Positions 51,858 to 59,072 of a DNA stretch of 64,000 nucleotides are shown in pieces. The DNA is from an uncultured Myxococcales bacterium. Lineage in GTDB: Bacteria; Myxococcota_A; UBA9042. The stretch spans positions 25,943 to 89,942 of the forward strand of contig CAJBNH010000183.1 of NCBI GenBank assembly GCA_903955385.1, in the 5' to 3' direction. How positions within the stretch are numbered: position 1 is the stretch's first letter; every line of letters begins with the position of its first letter. The translations under genes were made by a program, and so were the position numbers. Below the pieces are notes generated by a model. The model was not told the origin of the DNA. It saw only the letters and a program-made list of their open reading frames with translations, and did no database searches.

Positions 51858-52816
51858 ACTCGGGCCCGCACGCTGCTGACGCGCACAACCCGTTCGACAC
51901 CTTGGGGAAATGCTTCGCGCACCATCGCTCTGTGCTCCGCAGCGTACGTCGCCAGATACTGTTCGTACTCCGCCTGACCACCGAACAGCACCTGCTCGGC
52001 CAGAGTGCCGTCCTCGCGCTCGATCAGCGTGGCGCCGCGGACGCCGGGCGTCGCGCGCAGCTCCACCAGGTACGTCTGCCGTAGCCAACGGCACAGGCGT
52101 GTCGCCGTGGCCGAATCGCTGCAGGTAGAAGCAACCTCGAGCTGCAGCGGTCCCTTCTTGGCCATCAGGACCAGATTCGCCAGCTCGTCCAGCGACTCGA
52201 CCGTCAAGTCGGCCGGCACCTTATCGTCGGCACCGGGGCGACGAACCAGACAGGTGTGCAGTCTGCGGGCGCGCGACGGGATCAGGTCGAGGTGGTCGAA
52301 AGCCGAGACGTGCAGCCAACCATCGCGTGTCACCGCCGACCGGGCGACGCCGATGCGCAGGATGGCGTCCCACGCGCGGTCGCTGGGCTTGTAGGCGCGC
52401 AATTCCTGACTGGTGATGCAGAGGTCCCAAGCGACGCCCAGGGTGGCAAGCGCGTCGAGCTGGTGGCTGGCGTCGCTGTTGGCCAGCACGCCGACCTTGA
52501 CCACGTCTCGCAGGGTTGCAAGGGCGCGGGCGCTGTCGGCAAAGGCGGGCGTGCGCCCGAAGTCGTCAGCGAACAGGCCGATCACGGCGGGGCGCAGCTG
52601 CGGGCGAACCTTCGAGATCGCCGACTTCAGCACCTCAGCATAGCGCTGGTGTTGGTCGGCCGACTGCAAGCGTTGCGTCTCGCGCTCGAACTGGTCGAAG
52701 TCCTCACGTGTGCGGATCTCGACCTTCTCCAGCGAAGCTCGCCAATCGAGCAGCGTACCGAAGCAGTCGAACGTGATCAGGTGGATGTCTTCGAGCCAGG
52801 CGGGTGGGGTCGTCAT
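51854..52816 (-). CDS. HAD-family hydrolase fused to a DUF4286-like domain
   Basis: 320 residues from ATG 52816. An N-terminal HAD domain (about 8-215) has DxD motif I as ITFDCFGTLLDW (Asp17), motif II VGVLANSDAS and KPSDRAWDAIL; the last acidic motif is near HVSAFDHLDLIPSRA. The C-terminal 100 residues (about 223-320) match DUF4286: LQLEVASTCSDSATATRLC, VELRATPGVRGATLI, and EYEQYLATYAAEHRAMV. The second Asp of motif I is replaced (DCFGT), as in haloacid-dehalogenase-type members. Activity unknown. The gene stands alone and is preceded by the tandem hairpins downstream of the cytochrome gene. Confidence 0.78.
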   Translation of the reverse strand: MTTPPAWLEDIHLITFDCFGTLLDWRASLEKVEIRTREDFDQFERETQRLQSADQHQRYAEVLKSAISKVRPQLRPAVIGLFADDFGRTPAFADSARALATLRDVVKVGVLANSDASHQLDALATLGVAWDLCITSQELRAYKPSDRAWDAILRIGVARSAVTRDGWLHVSAFDHLDLIPSRARRLHTCLVRRPGADDKVPADLTVESLDELANLVLMAKKGPLQLEVASTCSDSATATRLCRWLRQTYLVELRATPGVRGATLIEREDGTLAEQVLFGGQAEYEQYLATYAAEHRAMVREAFPQGVERVVRVSSVRARV

Positions 52817-52910
52817 CTCGGCTCCCGAAAGTCGTGACGAGGATAGCACGCGCCCCCCCGGCCACAACTTCGCCACCTGACGACTGCAAGCCGGCGATCG
52901 CCCGAAACGA

Positions 52911-52980
52911 CGACGGCCGCAACGGGCGGAACCGAAGTTCCACTCGCGCGGCCGTCGCTCATGTTCGCGCCCGAAGGCGC
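52911..52980 (-). terminator. Tandem UUCG-tetraloop hairpins after the cytochrome gene
   Basis: On the minus-strand RNA, 4 nt after the cytochrome stop, GCGCC-UUCG-GGCGC forms (52980-52967). About 9 nt later comes a longer structure: a perfect 10-bp stem CGACGGCCGC/GCGGCCGTCG (52957-52948 with 52920-52911) whose loop holds a second hairpin GGAAC-UUCG-GUUCC (52941-52928). C(UUCG)G loops are exceptionally stable. There is no T run, so it may be a termination/3'-end protection element rather than a classic intrinsic terminator. Confidence 0.55.
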
Positions 52981-52984
52981 CGGA

Positions 52985-53356
52985 CTACTTGCCCTTGAGG
53001 CTGCGGACGTACTTGACCAATTCCTTGATCTTCGGCGTGCCCTTCAGGTCGGGCTGCGGCGGCATCAGGGGGCTCTTCTTCACGGCCGCGCCACCTTCAC
53101 CGATGATCGCTTCGATGTCGGCGTCGGTCACGGTGGCGTGCCAAGCTACATTGGTATGGTCGCGCGGCTTGGGGTCCAGCGAGGCGGCAGCGGGGCCGTC
53201 GCCCTTGCCGGTGGTGCCGTGACACGAGGCGCAGCGCTGCTCGTACAGCGTCTTGCCCTCGTCGGCAGGGGCTGCGGCGGCCGCTTCTTCCTTCTTGCCG
53301 CAGGCAACGAACATCAGCGAGGCCAGAGCGGCCACGGCAAGGATTCTGTAATTCAT
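52985..53356 (-). CDS. Monohaem cytochrome c lipoprotein
   Basis: 123 residues from ATG 53356. The lipobox FVAC has Cys19; an Ala/Lys/Glu linker leads to a class I cytochrome c domain with CASCH haem motif (42-46) and the probable axial Met in KSPLMPPQPDL (about 93). It ends in LVKYVRSLKGK. It is probably an outer-face or periplasm-facing electron carrier held by its lipid. It lies 114 bp downstream of the peroxiredoxin gene on the same strand. Two UUCG hairpins follow its stop. Confidence 0.92.
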   Translation of the reverse strand: MNYRILAVAALASLMFVACGKKEEAAAAAPADEGKTLYEQRCASCHGTTGKGDGPAAASLDPKPRDHTNVAWHATVTDADIEAIIGEGGAAVKKSPLMPPQPDLKGTPKIKELVKYVRSLKGK

Positions 53357-53470
53357 GCTCTTCTCTCCGTTGGGGGCGTGGGTCTGGCCAAGGGCAGCGA
53401 GGCGGCAGCGCGTGTGCACCGTTCGTCGGGGTCTGCCCATCACCAGACAAGGGATGGCCGAGGCTTCCTT

Positions 53471-54067
53471 CTAGAGCCGACGGGCGTTCCTTGCAAGGTA
53501 GTCCGCCACGCCTTCGGCCGAGCCCTTCATGCCGGGCTTGCCGTCGCTCCAGCCGGCGGGGCAGACCTCGCCGTTCTCTTCGGTGAACTTGAGTGCGTCG
53601 ACGGTACGCAGCATCTCGTCGATGTTGCGGCCGAGCGACAGCGCGTTGACGACCTGATGCTGCACCACGCCGTCGCGGTCGATCAGGAACGAAGCGCGCA
53701 AGGCCTTGGCCTCGTCGATCAACACGTCGTAATCACGAGCGATCTGCTTGGTCACGTCGGCGATGATCGGGTAACGCACCGGGCCGATGCCGCCGTCCTT
53801 GACCTTGGTGTTACGCCAGGCCCAGTGGCTGAACTTGCTGTCGATCGAGCAGCCCAGCACGACCACTCCGCGCTTCTCGAACTCCTCGATGCGGTGGTCG
53901 AAGGCGATGATCTCGGTCGGGCAGACAAACGTGAAGTCGAACGGATAGAAGAACAACACGACATACTTGCCGCGCAGGTCAGAGAGCTTGACGGAGCCGA
54001 AGCTGCCATCGGCCAACACGGCCTCAGCGGTGAAGTCCGGCGCTTGCTTGGTAACGAGAACGCTCAT
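53471..54067 (-). CDS. 2-Cys peroxiredoxin (AhpC/Prx1 type)
   Basis: 198 residues from ATG 54067, with AAGGAG 7 nt upstream on the minus strand. The peroxidatic motif FYPFDFTFVCPTE gives Cys49; the resolving Cys is in GEVCPAGW near 170. It reduces peroxides and depends on thioredoxin or AhpF/other reductants (none in view). A FNR-like box lies 54-67 nt upstream of the start, and a cytochrome c lipoprotein follows, so oxygen or redox control is likely. Confidence 0.95.
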   Translation of the reverse strand: MSVLVTKQAPDFTAEAVLADGSFGSVKLSDLRGKYVVLFFYPFDFTFVCPTEIIAFDHRIEEFEKRGVVVLGCSIDSKFSHWAWRNTKVKDGGIGPVRYPIIADVTKQIARDYDVLIDEAKALRASFLIDRDGVVQHQVVNALSLGRNIDEMLRTVDALKFTEENGEVCPAGWSDGKPGMKGSAEGVADYLARNARRL

Positions 54068-54120
54068 GAGCACACTCCTTTGGGGGGTGGATGGGGTGAC
54101 GGGGTGTCAACGCTTGTTCC

Positions 54121-54134
54121 TTGATCTAGGTCAA
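54121..54134. promoter_or_regulatory. FNR/CRP-family-like binding site
   Basis: TTGATCTAGGTCAA is one base from the FNR consensus TTGAT-N4-ATCAA and is an inverted repeat TTGAT/GTCAA. It is centred about 60 nt upstream of the peroxiredoxin ATG, and a further TGTCAA half site lies at 54105-54110. I see no good -10 box at the usual class II distance, so the exact promoter is unclear. Confidence 0.5.
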
Positions 54135-54301
54135 ACTTCGCACGGGATCAAGGCCGACGCGAACCGTTGGATGCGGTTGGGTCAAATAGGGTTCGAGAAT
54201 CCCGCAATGAGGTCACGACCCGTGCATCAACCGTGCATCGACCCTTGATCGTGGGCGACTCGGGCGCGATCTCAGGGGAAAATTCGGCGATTCCCGAAAA
54301 C

Positions 54302-55243
54302 TCAGCCGCGAGCGACGGACAGCAAGCGACGTCCGGTAGCGGCGTAATTGCGCACCGCCACCTCGTCCACGTCGCCGCGCTTGTCGGCCTTGCAGTTCAC
54401 GGCTCTCGGCGCACGCACGACCTGGATGTCGAAGTCGCGGTACAGGTCGCGGATGAACGAACAGTCGCTGTTCGACAGCAGCCAGCGCACGCCCATGCGG
54501 TCGAGCTCGCGGCACACCTCAGCCAATTCTGCTTGCGCGCTGGCCGGGAACTGACCGCCGGAGTAGGCGTTGAACGACGAACTGAGGCTGACCGGGTGGT
54601 AGGGCGGGTCCAGATACACGAAGTCGATGCCGCGTCGGGCGACCAGCTCCGGCAGGGCGCGGAAGTCGGACCGCCGCACCTCAGCCTCGCGCAGGGCCTC
54701 GTGCGCCGCCCGCAGCTTGACTTCGTTGAGGATGTTGGGCGCGGGGTAGCGGCCATGGGGCGAGTTGAAGCGGCCCCGCGAATTCTCGCGCCATAACCCG
54801 TTGAAACACGTGCGGTTCAGAAACAGCATCCGCGCCGCCCGCTCGATGTCGGTCATGGCGTGGTCGGTCGGGTGGCGCTCACGCACCAGATAGAAGTACG
54901 CGGCCCGCTCAACCTCGTCGCGGCGCATGTACTCGCGATCATGGGTGTCGAGGGCCAGCAACAGCTCTTCCGGGTGGTCGCGCAGAACGGTCGTGACGGC
55001 GACCACATCGGGGCTGAGGTCGCACAGCAGCGCCGATGCCAGGCGGTCCTGGTTCCACAGCGAGTAGTACATCGCGCCGCCGCCCAGAAACGGCTCGGCG
55101 TAGCGCAACTTCCCGGTCGGCATCAGCTCTTGCAGCTGTCCCAGCAGCTTGCCCTTGCCCCCGACCCACTTCATGAACGGCGCCGCGCTGCGCAGCGCAG
55201 GTTGAAGGACGCGCAGGCGACGGGACGTGGAAGCGGACGGCAT
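54302..55243 (-). CDS. dam: Dam-type DNA adenine methyltransferase (D12 class)
   Basis: 313 residues from ATG 55243; a GTG two codons earlier is possible. D12-class motifs are visible: FMKWVGGKGKLLGQL (motif X), AEPFLGGGAMYYSLW (motif I, FxGxG) and VYLDPPYHPVSLSSSFNAYS (motif IV DPPY). It transfers a methyl group to N6 of adenine; the Dam branch modifies GATC, but the recognition sequence is not provable here. No restriction endonuclease gene is next to it, so it is probably an orphan or regulatory methylase. GATC sites are dense in both adjoining spacers. Confidence 0.85.
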   Translation of the reverse strand: MPSASTSRRLRVLQPALRSAAPFMKWVGGKGKLLGQLQELMPTGKLRYAEPFLGGGAMYYSLWNQDRLASALLCDLSPDVVAVTTVLRDHPEELLLALDTHDREYMRRDEVERAAYFYLVRERHPTDHAMTDIERAARMLFLNRTCFNGLWRENSRGRFNSPHGRYPAPNILNEVKLRAAHEALREAEVRRSDFRALPELVARRGIDFVYLDPPYHPVSLSSSFNAYSGGQFPASAQAELAEVCRELDRMGVRWLLSNSDCSFIRDLYRDFDIQVVRAPRAVNCKADKRGDVDEVAVRNYAATGRRLLSVARG

Positions 55244-55282
55244 GGACACCTCGGCAAAGCTGCCGGGAGTGTCGGTGCGGGC

Positions 55283-55461
55283 GATCGGCCGTCCAGATTT
55301 CTACCCTTTCGGATCCACGCAGGATCTTGCCGACGGCCCCAGGGTCGGCGTGTCTGTGGGGAGGATTCGCGATCGGATTCAAGCGGTTGGAAGGACGGAG
55401 GAACTCCGGACTGCCCCCTGGGTGGGTTCGCGCAAAGGGATGCGCAATCGTGGGCGCGATC
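55283..55461. repeat. Cluster of five GATC sites before the methylase gene
   Basis: GATC occurs at 55283-55286, 55312-55315, 55323-55326, 55371-55374 and 55458-55461, five within 179 bp directly upstream of the dam-like gene. By composition, one or fewer would be expected. Four more lie in 149 bp on the other side of the gene (54123, 54146, 54247, 54268). Confidence 0.55.
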
Positions 55462-55527
55462 CGAACTTCCTGAAATGACGGAGAAACTCTCTGGTGTGAA
55501 CAGCGCGGCTTGCGCAACTGCCCATAA

Positions 55528-56439
55528 TCAAAGGCGACGCGGGCGAGGCGGGAACTTGCCTCGTGGGGCGCCCGGCGCCGCGCGGGGCTCGGTCGGCGCT
55601 CCGGCCGGTTGGGGAGCGACCGCGGGCTGCACCGGACCTGGCACGTCAGCCAACCGCAGGGCGGTCCACGTCCAGGAAGGAGCGGCGGGCGGCGGGCAGC
55701 TGGTCGTCAGCGTTCGTCGGTTGTCCGCCAGCCACAGGTTCCACACCTCGCGACCGGCACGCTGCTCCAGACGGCTGCCCGGCGGCAGCAGCTTGCGCGT
55801 GTCGGGAGCGCCCGAAACAGCATCGGCACCCACCGCGAATTTCTGATGGGAAACAGAGGCATAGCACTCGCCGCCAACCTTGTGCGAGGTCTGGTAGACC
55901 AGCGTGTCGGTCGGCTGCACGTGGGCCAGCGCCTCGGGCAGCAGCTCTGGCGGAATGGCGCCGCTGTCGTCGATCACTGCGACCAGTCGGGAGGCCTGCT
56001 CGCTCGTCGTTGTGTCGATCACCCAAAGCAGCATGCCGCGGGCGACGCGACCTTCCAACTGGCGCATGGGAACGGCCAACCGCACGGCGTCGCCGGCCTT
56101 GACCGGAATTCGTTCGCCGGGAACAAGGCGATACTCCAAAGTGATCATCTGGTTGCCCGGCATTACCTCGAGATCGAGGCGGTAGACCGAGTCGGCACCG
56201 ACGGCGATGCGGTGGCCGATGACGGCGGCAAGGACGTCGAACCCTCCCGGTGCTGCGGCCTGCGGCAACCCGGGGTCGGGACTCAGGGTCACGACGGGGT
56301 CCGGGAACGCCTCGCGCCAGAAGTCGCCCTCCGTCACTTGGTGGCCGCCACTGCACGCGTTCAGCAGTGCAAACGTCAGCACCACCAGGGCGGCGTCGGG
56401 CAGTCGTGAGCGGGCGGGTGAGAGGCGGCGGACGACCAT
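55528..56439 (-). CDS. Lipoprotein of unknown function
   Basis: 303 residues from ATG 56439. The signal has an Arg-rich start and lipobox LNAC with Cys29. The mature protein is beta-rich, with GHRIAVGADSVYRLDLEVMP and GRVARGMLLWVIDTTTSEQ, and two Cys (about 208 and 262). The last 40 residues are a Pro/Ala/Arg-rich tail ending in a basic cluster. I recognise no family. It is 58 bp downstream-facing of nothing else on its strand and diverges from the cyclophilin gene. Confidence 0.65.
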   Translation of the reverse strand: MVVRRLSPARSRLPDAALVVLTFALLNACSGGHQVTEGDFWREAFPDPVVTLSPDPGLPQAAAPGGFDVLAAVIGHRIAVGADSVYRLDLEVMPGNQMITLEYRLVPGERIPVKAGDAVRLAVPMRQLEGRVARGMLLWVIDTTTSEQASRLVAVIDDSGAIPPELLPEALAHVQPTDTLVYQTSHKVGGECYASVSHQKFAVGADAVSGAPDTRKLLPPGSRLEQRAGREVWNLWLADNRRTLTTSCPPPAAPSWTWTALRLADVPGPVQPAVAPQPAGAPTEPRAAPGAPRGKFPPRPRRL

Positions 56440-56608
56440 GCGCCAAGCGTAGCACGGCGTGGGCCAACCGGAAGAAGTCGACGCCTGCCGCCCCCCGGCG
56501 GCGGGACAGAGCGCATCAACGGCGGTCGGCGGCGAAGGAATGTCGCACCGGCTTGGAGCGTTGGCGCTCCGGGCACCGATCCCGTTCGCGTGGGGAGAAT
56601 CGCGCAAG

Positions 56609-56637
56609 TGGACAACCGCGCCTCAGGATCCTAGAAT
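56609..56637 (+). promoter_or_regulatory. Putative cyclophilin promoter
   Basis: TGGACA (56609-56614, one base from TTGACA), 17-bp spacer, TAGAAT (56632-56637, one base from TATAAT). This is the best consensus match in the window. The predicted start near 56644 gives a leader of about 33 nt. Confidence 0.6.
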
Positions 56638-56676
56638 CTCTGCCCTTCCCCCATGACCTGTCGTCAGGAGATCCCC

Positions 56677-57243
56677 ATGTCCTTCTTCAAGAAGCCCCAG
56701 CAACTCAAGACCATCGCGCCGCTTGAGACCACCCGCAACGTCGAGGCGATCTTCGACACCAATATGGGCACGATCCGCGTCAAGTTGTTCGTCGACAAGG
56801 CCCCCAACACGACGACCAACTTCATCCAGCTCGCCGAAGGCACCACCAGCTGGAAGAATCCGGCCGGCACCGACGAGACGCGCCCCTTCTACGACGGTCT
56901 GGTCTTCCACCGCGTCATCCCTGGCTTCATGGTGCAGGGCGGCTGCCCCACCGGCACCGGCATGGGCGGTCCCGGCTACCAGTTCGCCGACGAGTTCCAT
57001 CAGGACCTGCGCCACAGCCGCGCCGGCATCCTGTCGATGGCCAACGCCGGTCCGAACACAAACGGCAGCCAGTTCTTCATCACCTGCGACGCCACCCCCC
57101 ACCTTGACAACCGTCACTCGGTCTTCGGTGAGGTTGTCGAAGGTCTGGACATCGTTCAGAAGATCGCCAACACGCCGCGCGACCGCAACGACCGCCCGCG
57201 CAAGCCCGTCACCCTCGACGCGGTGCGCATCATCCGCCACTAG
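56677..57243 (+). CDS. Cyclophilin-type peptidyl-prolyl isomerase
   Basis: 188 residues from ATG 56677, which has CAGGAG 6-11 nt upstream. Catalytic and binding residues are in FYDGLVFHRVIPGFMVQGGC (the Arg of FHRVIPGFM), GPNTNGSQFFITCD and HSVFGEVVEGLDIV. No signal peptide is seen, so it is probably cytoplasmic; the N-terminal 20 residues are a short basic lead-in. It helps protein folding by cis-trans isomerisation of prolyl bonds. A terminator-like hairpin follows. Confidence 0.94.
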   Translation: MSFFKKPQQLKTIAPLETTRNVEAIFDTNMGTIRVKLFVDKAPNTTTNFIQLAEGTTSWKNPAGTDETRPFYDGLVFHRVIPGFMVQGGCPTGTGMGGPGYQFADEFHQDLRHSRAGILSMANAGPNTNGSQFFITCDATPHLDNRHSVFGEVVEGLDIVQKIANTPRDRNDRPRKPVTLDAVRIIRH

Positions 57244-57252
57244 GCCGCGCCC

Positions 57253-57285
57253 GGCCCCTGCCGCGCGAGGGTTCGGGGGCCTTTT
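57253..57285 (+). terminator. Probable rho-independent terminator after the cyclophilin gene
   Basis: Stem GGCCCC (57253-57258) pairs with GGGGCC (57276-57281) around a 17-nt loop and is followed by TTTT. It lies 9 nt after the stop codon. Confidence 0.45.
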
Positions 57286-57304
57286 GCCGCCACGTGAGGA
57301 TTCC

Positions 57305-57997
57305 ATGACCCGACAGGTGCCTTTCGCCCTGGCGTCCGCCTTGCCTTGGCGGGCTGCCGTGGCTGCGTCCTTGCTGCTGACTGCGGCGTGCTCAGAGCCC
57401 GTTGACTGTAGTCTGGAGCCACACCGCTGCCCGACCCCGGGTTCTTCGGTGCTGCCTCCCAAGCCTGCGGAACATCGGGCGAGCGCGCCTTCCGAGGGGC
57501 TTGATCCCACGGTCAGAAACCGCCGCATCGACCGGGCGGCGTACGAGATGGCTGCGCGGCGTGGCCAGCGGCTGATCGACGTTCCCGCCGGTGACCCGGT
57601 GCGACAGGTGCTGCGCGCGGCCCGGCTGCAGGGCGGCACCCCGACGGCGGGCAAGGACGCCGCGACGGTGGAAGGCGGCGTTTCGGCAATGGAAGTTCGC
57701 GCGGTTCTGGGCGCTCTGCGGGGGCCGATGAAGGCGCGGGACCTCGACGGGCTGGTGGGCAAGCTGACTCCGCGACTGGCCACGACGTTGCGTGAGGCCC
57801 TGCCGCAGAACGGTGAACGCCTGTGGCGCCACATGGATCGCTATCTGGCGCTGCTGGAGGCGGGCTTTGACGTCTCGGAAGGACCCGGCGACAGCGCCGG
57901 CGTTCGCCAAGTCGTGCTGACTCCGTCGGCGGGCGGCCGCGAGCTGAAGCCGATCTTCGCCAAGACGGCGGACGGCTGGAAGGTCGAGCGATTCTGA
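57305..57997 (+). CDS. Lipoprotein of unknown function
   Basis: 230 residues from ATG 57305. Lipobox TAAC, Cys29, with two more Cys shortly after (residues 35 and 42). A Pro/Ser linker leads to a helical basic part (about 75-120) and a C-terminal alpha/beta domain from about 125 that includes LDGLVGKLTPRLATTLREAL, ending in KTADGWKVERF, a shape like NTF2-type or DUF4440 folds. Function unknown. Another lipoprotein gene follows after 49 nt. Confidence 0.68.
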   Translation: MTRQVPFALASALPWRAAVAASLLLTAACSEPVDCSLEPHRCPTPGSSVLPPKPAEHRASAPSEGLDPTVRNRRIDRAAYEMAARRGQRLIDVPAGDPVRQVLRAARLQGGTPTAGKDAATVEGGVSAMEVRAVLGALRGPMKARDLDGLVGKLTPRLATTLREALPQNGERLWRHMDRYLALLEAGFDVSEGPGDSAGVRQVVLTPSAGGRELKPIFAKTADGWKVERF

Positions 57998-58046
57998 ACC
58001 CTTGGGTCGGGCATCTGCGCCTGACCCCTTGCTGAGGACAATTGCC

Positions 58047-59051
58047 ATGAAGCTGACGAATCTGGCCCTCGCGAGTGGCGTGCTGCTTGCCGCTCTGGCC
58101 GTGCAAGGCTGCAAGAAGGACGCACCCGCTGCTTCCGCTCCCCAGGCCGCGGCTGCCGTTACCGCCCCCGTCGTCAAGCCTGCGGAGGCGCTGCCTGCCG
58201 CAACGACCACCACCGATGCCGCAGAGCCCGCCGCTGCCGCGCCGGACCCGTTGCGCAACGTCTGGAGTCTGCCCGCCCGTGGCACCTCGGCCAAGGACGG
58301 CAGCCGCGTCTTCGTGCTGACGCAGGGCAAGGACCGCACCTACGACAGCGCCACGGCCGTCTATCGCCTGTTCGCCTATGACTTGGGCGAGGCCAAGGGC
58401 GACGTGCTGACCATCCAGGAATTGGGCGGCGGGTCGTTCAAGGTCACGGGTCTGTTCGTGATTCCGGCAGGCGTCAACGCCGCGACCGACGTCAAGCCGG
58501 GCGACATGGTGTTGGCCGAGTGGGCGGGCGAGCTCAAGCACGCCATCGTCACCAAGATCGACACCGACAAGGTCAGCGTCCGCTACACGAATTTGCCCGA
58601 CAGCTGGCCGGAGGACCGCGTCACCGCCGTCAAGGACTTGCGTGAGGTCACCAAGCAGACCGAGGGCCTGAATCCGGGCAACTTCGCGGTGGCACAGGAA
58701 GACGGTCGTGCCCACCAAGTGCTGCTGATCGCCCAGAGCGGCGACAAGTGGGTCACCCGTCGTTTTGCTGGCCGCGTGGGCATCTTCGAGTCCAAGGATC
58801 TGACGCCGATTCCGCTCAAGCCGGCACTGAAGGTCGGCCAGGCTGTCCAGGCGCCTTGGGTCGGCATGATGTACCCCGGCAAGGTCAAGAAGATCACCGG
58901 GACGCGCGTCGAAGTCGCCGTCGACGGCATCGCCACCAAGGAACCCGTCGTGACCTCGCTGGGCCAGGTGCTGCCCGAGCCCGCCGGCGCCAAGGCCGAC
59001 GCCAAGAAGGACGAGGCCAAGCCCGCCGTCAAGGGCAAGCCCGCCAAGTAA
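58047..59051 (+). CDS. Lipoprotein with SH3-like/KOW-type repeats
   Basis: 334 residues from ATG 58047. Lipobox VQGC with Cys22, followed by an Ala/Pro/Thr linker to about 70. Several units contain the pattern V-K-P-G-D-M-V-L-A-E-W-A-G and KVGQAVQAPWVGMMYPGKVK, then ITGTRVEVAVDG: short beta barrels of the Tudor/SH3-like kind. The C-terminus is Ala/Lys-rich. Function unknown. It is convergent with metG, 21 nt apart. Confidence 0.68.
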   Translation: MKLTNLALASGVLLAALAVQGCKKDAPAASAPQAAAAVTAPVVKPAEALPAATTTTDAAEPAAAAPDPLRNVWSLPARGTSAKDGSRVFVLTQGKDRTYDSATAVYRLFAYDLGEAKGDVLTIQELGGGSFKVTGLFVIPAGVNAATDVKPGDMVLAEWAGELKHAIVTKIDTDKVSVRYTNLPDSWPEDRVTAVKDLREVTKQTEGLNPGNFAVAQEDGRAHQVLLIAQSGDKWVTRRFAGRVGIFESKDLTPIPLKPALKVGQAVQAPWVGMMYPGKVKKITGTRVEVAVDGIATKEPVVTSLGQVLPEPAGAKADAKKDEAKPAVKGKPAK

Positions 59052-59072
59052 CTCCCTGTCTTTCTGTTTGTG

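Noticed and set aside
54302..55243. A restriction-modification system around the Dam-like gene
   Set aside because: No endonuclease, specificity or control gene lies on either side; neighbours are a peroxiredoxin and a lipoprotein.
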